A stretch of DNA of 64,000 nucleotides. Origin: Lepidurus packardi (Eukaryota > Arthropoda > Branchiopoda > Notostraca > Triopsidae). The stretch spans positions 7,874,001 through 7,938,000 of the forward strand of contig JAKZAN010000005.1 of NCBI GenBank assembly GCA_023053545.1, given 5' to 3'. This document shows, in pieces, positions 48,715 through 62,502 of this stretch. Position 1 is the first letter of the stretch, and each line of letters starts with the position of its first letter. The position numbers were made by a program, and so were the translations under genes. The notes beneath the pieces are model-generated. The model was not told the DNA's origin and made no database searches. It was given only the letters and a program-made list of their open reading frames with translations.

Positions 48715-49581
48715 GACAACCGAGGTCGTACCCGCTTGGTTTTTGCAAGTAAGCTCTTTTTCCCTTAGTTATGTTTCTTTTTAAGACAAAAGCAATTCTG
48801 GCTGCAACCAACAGAGCTTCCTCTAAAGTTACCGCACTATACAGAATCTCGTTATTAGCAACCAGCACGTGACCCGTAAACGGGGGTTGCCTTACACGAA
48901 TACCGGGGTCTCAGCAATACGTTATAGGGACAAAACAACCAATTGCCTCGAGAAACCAAAACAAGACCTCTGAGTTGTCTTTCTCTAAAAAAGTGCAAAT
49001 ACATTTCAAAATAACATGTAAAAAATCCTAGACAGTCGTGTAAAAGTCAACAACCATGCTAGAAAATCAGCATCCCACGATTCAACTTTAAAATTATTCT
49101 AGATAATAACGGATTATTTAAATTATTTAAGTTTTTAACATAAAACCGGATTACTGTAGATAGTAACTACTACTGTAGAAGTATTTCAGAAACGAAATGG
49201 GATATTAAATATGGAACGTCCTATAGAAGCATTCATAGAAATTGAATTTAAAATGCAATGGCAGACTTAAATTCTTAAAGTATTCTTTGTATTTACAAAT
49301 TATAAAGTTATTTATGTTCTCAATTTTTGTATGTTTTCAAGTAGTAGGCTATTTTGATATATGTAAAATGCTTTGAATATTTCATTAAGTATTATTGCTT
49401 TTACACTAATTTATTTAAGAAGTTTGATTATCAAACGATATCAAATATTTTTCTTAAAAAGAAATACCAGTTACACATATTTGGAAATTCCATTCGCTGC
49501 CAAACTATTCAAATCGTCTACAAATGTAGATTTGACTACTTGGAAAACCGTACTTAACCCCCTCTTCACCTAGTTTCAAGT
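48715..49581. other. 3' flank of the receptor gene, AT-rich
   Basis: Strongly AT-rich DNA with no ORF of note. The receptor 3' UTR must lie in the first part. No feature recognised. Confidence 0.45.
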
Positions 49582-50101
49582 CACTTAAGGTTCCCGTTTA
49601 TCTTAGCTCGGTATAGGCATTTCGTAACAACTTTTTGAGAAAATCGGTGCATTTCGTGAAACAATTCTTTGACAGTAATCTTGAGCTTGCTAATAAGTAG
49701 AGCACAACCAATGCACATTTCTTTCCAATAACCAATAAATTAGCAATATTCAAATGAAGTTTTCAACTATGAGAAATACGTTGCCTAGCAATATGTCCTT
49801 TGATTGTGCACGAGCTGCATACAAAGGAAAACTTTTGTTCTAGATTGCTTTCAAATTTGACAACCGCTTTCGGAAATCGTGTTCCGAACATTCGTCGACT
49901 TAATATGAGACATTGCTGCTACAGCAAATTGTGGTGATAAGTCGAACTTTTCCGGATCAAAACAAGCGTAGAAACTGTACCGGCAAATAGCTATCTATTT
50001 CTTTTTTTACGTTCTAGGCTTCGGCAAAACAATAACAAACATCAGTGCCATCTGTGACTGTTTCGCGTCAATAAGCTAAGATATACGGGAGCCTGCACTT
50101 A
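49582..50101. mobile_element. non-autonomous transposon-like element (MITE), copy 2
   Basis: The element spans about 49588-50095. Its left end aggttcccgtttatcttagc is nearly the reverse complement of its right end gctaagatatacgggagcct, and the direct repeat cactta flanks both ends exactly (49582-49587 and 50096-50101), as expected for a target-site duplication. The inside matches the core of the element at 40375-40952. It has no coding capacity, so it would depend on a transposase encoded elsewhere. Confidence 0.7.
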
Positions 50102-53100
50102 CACGAAAAGTCGCCTAAAAGAAAATCTTTATGACTGTTTTCGGACTAAGAAATACCATTTCCCTGAGGGTGTATCTATACCTTCTCAAAAAGTCGTAGA
50201 ACAACGGCTGGTACTGTGTCTGTTATAAGAGAGTACTTTGGGAAAGACACTCTCCCAGGGATACACTATTTTATTCAAATTTCTTTTTAAGACGGTTTGA
50301 ACTTGTTTGGGGACAAGGATGGAGAAAAAATATCGCCTGCTAAGAACTGCGGCAGACTCTGGGCTGAAAGGGCATCCATCAAATCAGTATTTCCAAGCCT
50401 CTCTTCCCATCTTCTTTTTCTTTTTTAAACAATTCTGCCAAAAGACAACAGCTACTCATATTTTTGCTCGGTTACTTTTTTTCCAGGCACATCCCAAACA
50501 TTGCTTTACAGCCAGACCGCTCCCACTTGCTATTTTAGTTCTCTCCTTTCACTTTGTCTCCAACGAAAATTATATTCAAAATCACTTTGAGCTTTCCACA
50601 ACTTAAATTCTAGAAATGAGGATCTACGGCCCCTTTCCAGCAATAGATTTCTGAAATAATTCACTTGCTATAGTACGCTGCACACTAAACTTTCATCTCT
50701 CTATTCCCCCATCAGAGACCATTTCTTTCTTTTTACGAATTTTCTAAAGCGTCCCTATTGCTCCGTCCATCCAGAAGGGAGAAAAAAAAAGCGAGTCGAT
50801 TAAGAGGCGGACTATCGTAAGATAAGTACCGGGTTCCCATAAATTCACTATCAAATGATTACAATGGGAGAGTCCATAAAACAAGGCACTATAACGGTGC
50901 TTGTGAACTTTCGAAAAGTTTTGGGTTCTAGAAACTTGCAGAAGTTCCACTGCAAACATGAAGTGTTTAATTACCATGAATTATCGAAGTTTGCTCGAAG
51001 AATCATTCAAGAATCGTCCCTTACTGTTCGTGTGCCCCGATACGATACATTGATTTACCGTTCGTATACCGCTATCTGTTCATACGACCAATCCTAGTCA
51101 ACATCTTGGATCTGATACCTGCACCAGAATTCGTAAAAGACTAAAAAAAGGTTCATCTTCGTTCCCTTGATGCCAAAAACGATAGCTATGACTCGCGTGG
51201 TGAAGTTTGCTCAGCAACAGCGACGACCGACAAGCTTTTCAATATCAAAGACCGATGACTTCCTGCCCTATGATTACTAATACCTAAAAGCTATGTCGTA
51301 CATCCCATGGGTTTATTTGAAAGCAGGCCAAATGGTTTTGGCACAACAAAGAAAAGTATTCTCAAAGCGGTGCGTAAGCTTTTTTTTAAGAAAAAACTCC
51401 TCACATTAGATAGCATCTCGTCTCAGACTTCGTTAACTACCTTAATCTAATCCTCGGTAGCCTTTGCTACCATGCTCCACTGATCTTCAAACTAGCTATA
51501 GGCTGAATTATAGGCGAATCTGCGCGACTTCTCTTGAATTCTAGAAGGCAATAACAGCCTCCCGACGCACAGTCCAACCGTTTTGGACGATCGTTAGCCC
51601 AAGAAGCCTTTTCTCTTAAGAAAATTTATGCATTAAAATGTGCAATTTGTTACAATTTCTTTCACGGAAATACACTGCAGGGCGCTTATTCGATAAAACC
51701 CTTACAACACATTATTACGCTTTTATTAGTACAGAAAGTAATTACTATAAAAAGCATAATAACTAACCTACTTAACCACAGTCATGACTACAGAAGTAAT
51801 TTGCTCGACAATGCAATTAAACGTGCGTCATTAGCCTATCCAAATAGGCTTAAATAGCTTGCATTTCTAGCACTGGAGCTAGAATTACCAGTCAATCTTA
51901 GATAATAGTGTGGAGTGCAACTTTAGGAAGACACAAACACTAAATTGTCCAAATCGGAAAATTAATTTTTTATTCTGAAGTAAAATTTGCGGAAACAATG
52001 GTCTTACTGTCACTCATTTGCCTCTTAAGCGAGCAGGAACTCGCCTTACTTACAATACTTAACGGCACCTTGAGTGGTCTTAGTTTCCGTAACATCATGA
52101 TTGACCATAATTTGGTCAAAGTCGACTCTTTTCTGTCATTAAGGAACCAAAAATTTGGAAAAAGTCGTGAGTAGCGACGTGAAAGTAAGGTTTTGCAGTA
52201 GCTTTTGTCTGAGTCTAGAACATTTAAATGTTATCTTTTTCATTTATATAAATATTTAACCAAAACACAGCCTAAGGCGATATCTGAATCTTGGTCTACA
52301 CTTTAATTCTGGTTGTTTCTTGGCGTGGTTAAATCGTGCTAAAAATCCGGGATCTTAAACGGCGATTTTGCGATCATTTGGTGCGCATTTCTGGCCAAGA
52401 CCGCAGCGGTTCATGCCACCTTGAGCTGCAGTCGAGTGCCAAGTTTTCTCCATTTTTGTGATTTTGTTGCTCCCTTTCGCTCGATTGGGATCATGGAATG
52501 GAGATGGAAAGTTTGTTTTTACCCATTGCAGCCCATTCCCCTAACAAAACGTTGTTTAGTTTACTCGGCCACCGTCGGCAACTCTCTTCTAACGCTGTAT
52601 TCTAAAAGGAAACAATAAAACAAAAGAAGACGACATCCCAAACTTTTATACCAAAGCTAGAGAAGCTTTTCTAGCGATTTTGCCCCGAAACCCTGAGGTC
52701 GATTTGTAAATACAAAACGGAACAGAAACTTCCTGAACATCTAATTCCAAAGCTTAGGAACGTTCCTGGAACTGGAAAATGAACTTTTGGTTCACGTTAA
52801 TACGTTGAGCATTCTCCAAGTCTTGTCCTTGTAAATAAACAGTGCTCAAGGACGGGTTACTGGGCAAATACCCTCTCGTCTTCCCAAAACGGACATTACG
52901 TCATAATAGACCACCAATGCATGACGCTTGTTTAGACAAAAGCTGCTTTGTCTTCCTATTTCCGCTAGAACAATAAACAATACGTAAGTGCCCGGTCGCC
53001 CTGCAGTTCGGTCAGACTTTTGGCAAATCGTATCAGGATCGGTTTACTCTAATGCAGCTTTGGCGACCCGTCGTCCTGACAGAAGGGCGGTAGCCACCAA

Positions 53101-55057
53101 TTTGCAAAGGTAAATGACAGAGCGGAAGCAGACAATTAATTACACTCATTAAAGTCCAAAAGACAAGCAACATAGCACGTGTTTACTTTCCGTGAATAAT
53201 TACCGATTTCCTTTATGGCCACGGTATATTGGAGACCCTTATGGCGCTACAGCATGGCAAATTTTTATTCGAAACTTCTCATTCTCTGCGCAATATAATT
53301 AACTTATACTGTGACAGTAATGCATAGGATGTATAAAGCTACTTTACCTGCTAATTTCCATTTTTAATATCAGTTTCACTAACTTTTTCCATTGCGTTCA
53401 AGTCATGAAAATTTTAAATAAATCACGTATCAAAACCTTAAGCAGCAGGTAAAGTAGATTTTGCTATTAAGATATTTGTAGAAAAGAATTTTTCAATCAT
53501 CTCTTCCCGTTTCTTTTAATTTCTAGTTTAAAGTATGAAATCACAATGAGAAATGGCATGACACCAGCTCCATCTTTTGACAAAAAACGATCAACTACCT
53601 GCAGTACTCCGTGGCCTTAAATTCGATGTTGCTCCATAATCCAAACACTTGGATTCAAACCCAAATCATGATGACGTCATAGAGCAAGTTAAATTCCGCG
53701 GGTTATCGATTTTATTAGAAATATGTTGTATTACCTTGTAGTTGGGTATCGTAAACCAATAGTAAATCATATTCTGACGTCACTAGGGAATTCAAAACTC
53801 AATTCTCTCGGTGATTATCTTTGATCTATACCAGAACAAAGAAGTTCTATGATGTGTAAAGCACATTCGAGGAAAAAAAATGTGGAGTTATAAAGGTCAC
53901 ACGCGATCATTCCGAAAGCCAGTTTTACTTTTAAGAGGCTGTCCAAGATGACATTTCCCGAACGTAAAAGCCATGCGATTTCCATAGCAAGTGTTGAAGA
54001 CCTGGGATTTATTTCTATGGACGCGTTGCATTAGAGCTGTCGCAGGCTAAGACCTGGAACTTATCAGTTGATAAACGACTGGCAGATACAAAACGGGCAC
54101 TAGCAATCCACGTCAAAGAAAGTTTGCAGTAAATTCAAATTCTGCAACCGCATTTCTGCAACTTGAGACGTGACCGAAAGTAATACCTCTTTCCTTTTAA
54201 GAATACGACTAGACTTGCAGAATATAAATCAGCCCGTGAATGACAGCGAAAGTGAGAGTCTCTATGAATGTTATATTTGCTTACGTCATCAGACAGTAAT
54301 AATTCTCGCTAGGGTGTGTAGGTCTGCTATAATGGAATACCGTCCCGTCATCTTCCAAAGCGAAGGGGAGAACTTGGAGCAGCGCGTACAAAAGGAATAC
54401 CCTAAGGCGCACAAAGGAATTCGCGATGACAGATTATGTTTACAGATTCTTTCGCGTGCGACTACTTGCTATTGCTTTTATCTTCTTTCTTTTCTGTCCA
54501 CCCACCTTCTCGCGTTTAGCTTTAGACAGTCAGCATTTCGATTCTGGAAACTTTACCGTTCCGGGAATTCTGAATTCTGTTTCCGTGGTCTTTTTCGTTC
54601 AGAACGTGTCTTTCTGCCCCCGCCTTCTCGTCCACATGTCAATTCTCAACCCTCGCGTGAACCACAACTCAATTTCCATTTAACACTGGCTGCCAAGTTA
54701 CCTTGGAATTGAATTCCTGTCTTTTGTGTACGACAGACCCAGTTCTCTATTGTGGAGTCTATACGTCTCACATCACGTCCTAAACAACACCCTCCAAGCT
54801 CGCCATCGTTGCTAAGATACTTCCACTGGCACTTTATGCTTAGCCCACAAATTTACGTCGCACCCTTCGCGGAGTACTCTCTCCCCCTTATCCAGCCGAA
54901 CAAAATGCTGCAAGCACAAACCTTCAAAGAAATTCCGCCTTTCCATTTGCGAAACTCACGAAATCAAGCTCAAAGGTCAAAGGGACAATCCAAAATCCCT
55001 TTTCTAACCTAAAATGAAGTTGCTGTACAAAATTGCTGACAAGAAAATTTAAATTTC
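50102..55057. other. gene-poor AT-rich DNA
   Basis: About 5 kb without a supported gene. A 180-codon plus-strand ORF (54170-54712) does not start at ATG, is rich in Ser, Phe and Leu, and resembles no family. An inverted repeat at 53339-53457 is listed separately. Nothing else recognised. Confidence 0.4.
53339..53457. repeat. short inverted repeat element, 14-bp perfect arms
   Basis: ctactttacctgct at 53339-53352 and its exact reverse complement at 53444-53457 enclose 91 bp. The arrangement fits a very small MITE or a folded-back element. No clear target-site duplication was identified. Confidence 0.5.
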
Positions 55058-55330
55058 TTGCAAACCAGTTCGGACCAGGTAGCACTGCACTGGTGTGGGG
55101 CGGCATGTATTCCAGTGGCGATCCCGCCGCTCGCCATTATTAAATTTACTCCCAAAATTTCCAATAAAATCCATAATCTAAGAAATTCCGCCAAGCGATA
55201 CCAAGTTGTACTCAACCGGTGCAGGGCGCCAAAAATTCCACTGGGGATCCCGCTCGCCATTATCAAAATTTCCAACAATAAAATGCAGAATTTACGAAAT
55301 TCCGCCAAGCCGTGTCCTGTACCGTTATGA
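55058..55330. repeat. 126-bp tandem repeat, about two and a half copies
   Basis: A unit starting attccagtgg at 55109 recurs as attccactgg at 55235, with matching landmarks: the ctcgccattat segment, a run of aaaatttccaa, gaaattccgccaagc, and a gtgcagggc-like end. A partial copy precedes the first and another begins near 55340. The period is a multiple of three, so the minus strand stays open for 99 codons across the repeats and reads as two related peptides of about 42 residues. Whether this is coding or merely a by-product of the period is unknown. Confidence 0.6.
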
Positions 55331-58300
55331 AATATTCAGTATTCCACTGAGCATGGGATCGGTCGTCCTTTTAAAATAATTCCAAACAAGACAACTGCCA
55401 CTGAAATACTAGAGCGCTGGTCGAATTTTTGTTTTACTTCTTTTTTTATATCCCGAGAATATTTTCTTGGCCTAAGAAACACATGCTCACTGAACTTCAA
55501 GATAAACGACGGAATGAAATTTCTCTCCCTTGTCTATAACACTTATTATAGGTAAGCAGATGATCCATAAAGGGATTCCAAGTAATTTTCCGTGCTCTGT
55601 ATAACGAGCTTTATTATGTTCTAAAACGCCAGCTGGGGCAACGCAACAACAAAAGACACAAGTATTCCTGTGGGTCGTGTGAAGCGCCCTAAAACGCATC
55701 CCCTACTCCATCCTACGCATCTCTGCAGCGTATGTTGGCTCCAGAAAAAAATAAAATACTGTATAACAGAACTCCACAACATGGCGTGACCGTTAGCTAA
55801 CGCTCCTCCGCTTGACGGAATCATAAGGAAAACGCTTTTACCTAATAAACCTTTAAATCTGCTCTGTCACACGTCTAAATCCTTTTGACTTGATGACCTC
55901 GAGACATTTCTCCACACGTATTTCCGTGCCAAGTTCGCACGTGATGGAAACAGACTGATTTTTTAAAACAAAGTTCACACTTCCTATACTGAAAGCCAAA
56001 TTAGGTTTTGTGTAAGACAATTTGTATGGATATAAATCCAAACCCTCAAACTTTCAAGGGGGGTTTCAGAGAATGTTTTCTAGGGCAGAAATTTATCGCT
56101 GCACCAGCTGTCTTCGCGCGTTAACAGAACGGCGACAAGGACGAGGTTGGGATTTCAAATGTTAGCTCGTTATTAAATCATTAAATCTTGACCTCCTCCT
56201 ACCGCGCTCGGCCAAACCAAGCGTATAACTAAGGGCACAAACAAGCTGAAAAGACCCCGTAAGATTCTGCCAGAAACCACCGAATGCAAGTAAAAAGAAA
56301 CGCATACAACGTGGACACACAATTTTAGCTTAACTAGATTCCCTTTATCTTGAAGCCCAATATCAATAGGCGACATGTGAATTTAGGGAAGAGGGGAGTC
56401 TTAGCAAGCAACATGGTCACGTTGTTATAGCTGCCTGGATCCCTCTTGGGAGTAACGTTTCATATAATCAAACCATAATGTCAAGTAATGTCAAGCACGT
56501 TATCCCCCGCTTTTTACCCAGAAATATGAGGAGAGTCTTAATTAATTAATCTGGTCGAGTCCCGTTTTGACGTACTCAGAAATGAGTCTCCCCTACGCAG
56601 AATGAAGCCAGATCAGAACAACCTGAGACAGCATCACTGGCCCTAGCCGACACATGATTCTATAGCCATTGCGTAACTTGCGAAACTTGTCGTTTGCCTC
56701 ATGTCATTGTTACCAATTGTATAGCAAATACACAGAAAACTCCGCTCTCCAGGACACATGGCCCGAAGATGAAAGGGGCCACAGCAGTGGAGAGAAACTT
56801 GATTACGTCGACTGGAAGTCTGATGAAGCAAAAGGGGGTGGAAAGCTAGCTTCAATTATGTCGACCAAGATCCCAGCAAGAAGGCATGACCACCATTCAT
56901 ATGCAAATGAGAGAAAGGCCTTACACTCGCGCTGCATTTACGCCACCGTCATGTTACATGTCATTCCAACTAGTCCCTCATACCCCTCCCCATAGATTTT
57001 GGTTAGAGAAAGAAGCTAGAAAAAGTACTGCTTAATAATGTATATTACTGGGGAAGACTAAGAAAACCTGGGGGAAACACGTTCAGAGAGAAAAGAGAAA
57101 TTCCCTTACGAACTTAGCAGTCATGTTTATTTCTTCTCCTCTACCTACCATCATCATTATATCGTGCATTAAATTTCTCCCCTCCGTTCTCGGGGTGCCT
57201 GTACATTTCGATCAGAAATGCCCTACAGAGGTGTGAAGAGAAGCAGAAGAATAGAAAAACTTCGTGTTTATTCCGCATACAACATAAAGCTGGCTGCGCA
57301 AGCTTTTTGACCTGGGAAATTTGAGCACGTTTCCTATTTTTTTTTTATTCTTTCTGTCCCACTTTTTATATATAGTATTTTTTTTTTACTAAAGCCCCCT
57401 TCCCCATTTCGAAGTCGAAGCAATTAAAAGGATTTCCTTAACTACGCGACGTCTTTGATTCCAGTTACAGGTTCCGTTTCAAGATTCTTTCCTTTTTTCT
57501 TTTGTGTTGTAAAGGAAAGGCCTCGGAGTAAAATATCGTGCTTCTATGAGTGCATCGATTTCGAAGGTTTCGTTTTTCTTCATGAAGGGCTTGCTTGTCT
57601 CCAAGCCATAACTCTTCAAGCCGCGAGTCCATTCCGCCAAGCCAAAATAAGTTACCATGTTGCAACAATGCTGCCGCATGGCCAACAAGCGTCTCACAGG
57701 TGACCTAGGGCTGCTCAATCACGATTAACGATACGAGATAAGGGTTTTGGCTCAACTCTCCATGATGCTGGACCAAGCTTTTCATCGTGCACAACTTCTA
57801 AAAGACTCGATCCTTTTTTTCTCTTTCAAAGTTGCTTCGTTCGTTGCCAATCTTTCGCCAACTAGCGAAAACTCAAAACTTCTGTTCCAAGATTATCAAC
57901 AGCCCCAACTACTTTGTAACGTTTCCTTTATCTAAGAATTTGCAAAACCTTTCAGACTTCTAATTATTAGCCTGAAAATCTTGTTACAGTTTGAAAAAAG
58001 TTTTCAAATTTTGATCTCATTTTTACGTTTAGCAATGAAGCTTTTTATATAATTTTACTCTGTTACAATACCTGATTTTTTTTGGTTAAAATAATTCCGG
58101 CACGTTAGCAAGACGTGAAAAAGCACGTCAACCGACTACTCAGCGACTAACATTGGGTTCTTTATTGTTCCCAAGAGTCAAGCTTGGGAACTTTTTAAAG
58201 TCCTTCGGTCGTGTCTGGAAGCCTACCCAAACTGCCCCCAGCGAAACATAATGAGGCGTGCAAAAGGTGGAAAAAATCTTACACTTGAAAAATCTACCGA

Positions 58301-59333
58301 CAAGAAAAACAAATAAATAAAAAGAATACAACCTTATACCAAATAAGCAAATGACATCACGACTTTAAAAATTCAGACTAAAATAGCCCCGATTTCCAAA
58401 CCCATTACTTCATCGGGGTTTTTTGGAGGGAGGAGTTTTTTTCCAGATTTTTTTAACGCAAAAAAATCCAACACGTTCAGTGGTCCGTTTTATTGCGTAA
58501 ACTCGAGTATCTGTCAATTATAGAACTTGATTGCTTTTTCGTAGCGTTTCACTACAGCGCAGACCGAAAACCTGGCACGAAAAGCATGTCCAATAATAAG
58601 GCTCTTGTAACTAAATAAACAGAAAACAGACCTTCTCTCCCCAAACCTGCCTTGTTAACATTGTTCAATAGGGCTTTTTCTCCTCACCAAGCTATATTTC
58701 GTACATATACGAATGGATCAATAACGCCTTCTTTGGCCGTTCAGTAATCTTCCAAGTCGCCCAGTTCAGCTTCACAAACGAAGCTTTATAGGGAATCGTA
58801 TCGGCTTGTTCTGGTAACAGTACGTACCACAGCGAGCCAGCACACATAAAAAAAAAAGAGTTTAAAATGGCAGTAAAATCTTAAAATCATACGGCCAGCC
58901 AAGCATTCCCAATGCAGATACATCACGTTCGTAAATTACATCCACCCCAAATCACCTCGGGCTTTGCACACCAACACCTGAGCCGAGCTGCCGCAGCTTT
59001 ATGCGTTTAAAGCTCTTCTAAGTGAATGCAAAAAAAAATCTTCAGCTCCGCAAAAAATCAATATCACATGTGCCCTTAATACGAAGCACACTAGCTTATT
59101 ACCTTACATTTACCGGTCTTAATTAGCCTATTAATTAGCAAGGAGCCGCCAAACCTACTTTCTCATTAGCAAAAGGAGATACGTTTCCGTCATTACGTAA
59201 TGAGACACCTAGGGCGTATTATCCTAAGGGAGCCCAACTCTGCCTCAAATCGTTTGCTACTTATGTAATAGCGAAGAAAGTCTATAAAAAAGAAACTGGA
59301 TTAAAAGCTCTGAAGGTCCATTACGCATCCAAA
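55331..59333. other. gene-poor AT-rich DNA
   Basis: About 4 kb with only short, unconvincing ORFs (for example 56669-56995 plus). No conserved domain, RNA gene or element ends were recognised. Confidence 0.4.
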
Positions 59334-59347
59334 ATGTCCTCTAAGGG

Positions 59348-59378
<31 letters not shown>
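59348..59378 (+). repeat. homopolymer run of 31 A
   Basis: An uninterrupted stretch of 31 A residues. A tract this long may be the tail of a retroposed sequence on the plus strand, ending at its left flank, but no processed gene was recognised in front of it. Confidence 0.85.
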
Positions 59379-59379
<1 letters not shown>

Positions 59380-62300
59380 GAAGCCGACGGTTCCATGACA
59401 GGCGATTTGTCACCGTTCCTTGTGGTTACTTTTCAATAGAATCAACAACAAGATGGGTTCCGCATGTTGTCATATCCGAAGCGAAACCTTTCGGACTGAA
59501 AAGTAGATACGGAGGAGTGGATTGGTCACATACTGGTCGTAGAGATAAGAGGCTCTTTTATTCTTGTTAAGTTCCTTGTCGGGACCTTTGAAATGGTTTA
59601 TTCTACCAAAAAATCTACAAGAAGCGGAAAAAGGGGCTCTTCAGCTCGATGGATGAACTCTGTATAACTCTGGTCGTCTTATCAATTTTTTAAAAACGAG
59701 TACTACAGAGCTGGAGCGTCGCTGTTTCTTTCATGCCTTTTACACGGCATAAGCAAAATAAATTTACAATAAAACATGGTGTAAATACGAGGCATGCTGA
59801 AGGCTTTTACCGAGATGGAAAGTACTGTCCAGAAACAAGCGCAGAGATAAATAACCGAAGCCATCCATTGTAGAGTACGTACCGCTGAGTTTACCGTGTG
59901 TTCCTTCATAAGAGATTAGAAAAGAAAAAAAAACTCTTAATTACTTAGATTTGTTTCTCGACAGACTAAATTAGAACGATCTATTCTCAGAACCATGTAG
60001 CATTTTTAAATTTTTAACTTTTCTGGCCTTTTTTTTACTTTTATTTCGAGACACACCAGAATTTCCTGCACCGAAATAAATATAGAACTAAAAAATAAAT
60101 TATGAAATAGACCAGAATAAATTTAAACGCTGTAGAAAATTAATATTACCCAAATTATAATAAGGATTACCTCACATAAATTATCAGTATGCATTCTGAA
60201 AAAAAAAAAATATAATATCACATAATATTCTTTTAAAAATTACAAAAATAAACGTTTCAACAATTTTAAAAAAGATATAAACTGTTGTAAAGAAATAAGT
60301 TCTACTAGAAACCAGAAAAATAGACATAATTTTTCCCCTGACACCGTTTCGTGGACAACTATTGTATGATTTTTTTTTTGCCTTTGCCGAGAAACGTTAC
60401 TTGGTTGAATTCAAATTTCAGAAGGCATGATTAAGCTTAACCTAATTAGTCACTTAATTCAATCAGCTGAGTCAAATCGTAGTTCACAAGAAAGCAGCAG
60501 TGTTTGAAGCTACTCCTCATGGGATAGAAGCTATCGCGAAAGCTAATGAACGGAAGCATCTCCCTTTTCCTGTTTTCCAAAAAAAAGACAACGTCTGACT
60601 AGCTTCCCAGTATCCCCGTTGGCGAATTGTACCTAAAGCTTCCGTTGGTTTATGGACAAGTTACATACATTCTTTGCCTCTTTTTCAGGACTTTCCGAGT
60701 GACTCTAGAAGCTATGTGGATCCAACATCGTATTTCACGCTCGACGACAAGCGCAAAAGAAACCCCTTTGTACACATACACACAAACTCATGGCTATAGT
60801 GTAACTTCGCTAGATTACTTTGCCCCATTCAGAACTTCCTTGTAAACTCTCTTCAGATCTGAAAGAGGTCTTTAATTCACCTTTTCGATCGCTGTCCAGT
60901 AATCCGCGAACCATGATTTCCAGAAAAAGATTGAAAGTGAAAAAATAAAAAATTGTAATCCACTTGTAATACGCGAGTCCTTGTTCTAAGGAGGTTTGAG
61001 CCCACTCTTTGGCATAAGGACTCGCTTGTCTATTGCGGAAAAAGATTCAAGATGGTTTCCCTGAAAGTTAGCGCAAAAGATTGCTTGTATATGTATCTCT
61101 TGGTTGAACAATATTAATAAAACCCCATGTACTATATCCGCTTCGTATTCCCAAGTTTTTAAACCATGAACAGTTGCTCGCAAAGCGAAATACGAAGGAA
61201 CTCAAAGTTACTTCTGAAAGACATGGGTTAATCCATCAGTGACACCAGAAGCAGAAATAAGATTGTACTTATTCGTTTCGAAAGCACTGCGTTCCTTCTG
61301 GAACGTTTGGCTGGAAATACTCTTGTTATGCCCCGTCAAGGAATTTCTATAGCTTTTACGTCAAGCGTTAAACGGAAAATTCTACGAGGCCTCTTACGGC
61401 TGCGATCAGGTTCTATATAGTGCTGGGCAAATATAAAGACGAAGATGGATTTTAACCTCTTGACTTCAGCCTCGGAAGCTACATGAAATAGCTGTCATAG
61501 GTCAGTAATAAAGCATAAAGCTTGGAAGTTTTTCGATGGACCAAGTTTTTTGATGGACCAATGGACATGAAGATGAAGATGAAATGGTGGGTCTTCCGGC
61601 TTCACGCAAGGCAGTTCTGGATGACTTTTAACAATGGAGCAGGTCGGCGGAAAATGCGAGTCAAGCGAAGTCCTATAGGTCGATATGTAAATCATGTGGA
61701 AGCTTTGCTCAGCATTTGAAGTGGGTGCTAAAGTATGAGGATGTTTTTTAAAAGCGTTTACTCTTTTCCAGTAAGACCAGCGGACATGAATGGACCCGAA
61801 TTTTCTTCCCAAAAGTTTTTGTTTAATTTAATACAGATAGCACTTTATCGATAAATAGCATGGAAAATCGAAAAGTGCGGCTAAGCTGCCTATTGTCTCA
61901 GAAACTTTTACTCTTAGCCTCGTTGGCACGCACTTACAAGACATGTAATGGAAATATTGGATTACCTTTCTCCGCCTAAAATGGCGTCCAGGGATTGGAG
62001 AAGGGGAAGATTCGATATAGGCCACATTCCTTGTCAATGCTTTCCTTTCCACATTTCTAGGGGGTGAAATAACTGTCATTTTAATCTACCTAAACTATAG
62101 ATTCAATCTCGAATCAACATCCCAAGTTCAAACACCGGCAAGAAGCCAACGTGCAACGATTATGTCCCCAAATTAGTATAAAACATTACCAGGGAAAAGG
62201 CCAAAACCACTTTTTTCACAAAGCAGGCAGTAAAGTATTGTTCAGTTTATAGTCCTCGTAGCTATAAAGACACAACAATCACTATACAATTTCAGGTTTA

Positions 62301-62502
62301 TTAGCGTGCAAATCCTGGATTGCAAAACAGTGCTTGAAATTTCCGGCGTCTAGTGAGAATAACTGGCAACTAAGCATTTAACGCGCGAAAAGGCGCTGTA
62401 AATAAGAAAAACGTGCGTCAGTAAACGTAGTTTCGTCTTAAAACTCCTACCAATTCAGGTGTTGTAAATAAACCAAGGATTACGTAAGAATCTGTCACTG
62501 GA
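59379..62502. other. AT-rich DNA upstream of the ADAL gene
   Basis: The part at about 59930-60345 is extremely AT-rich with many short homopolymer runs. No gene is supported up to the ADAL start codon at 62503. The ADAL promoter must lie at the right end; no TATA box was identified. Confidence 0.4.

Noticed and set aside
54170-54712. 180-codon plus-strand ORF
   Set aside because: No ATG start, no conserved motif, low-complexity aromatic and Ser content; likely chance.
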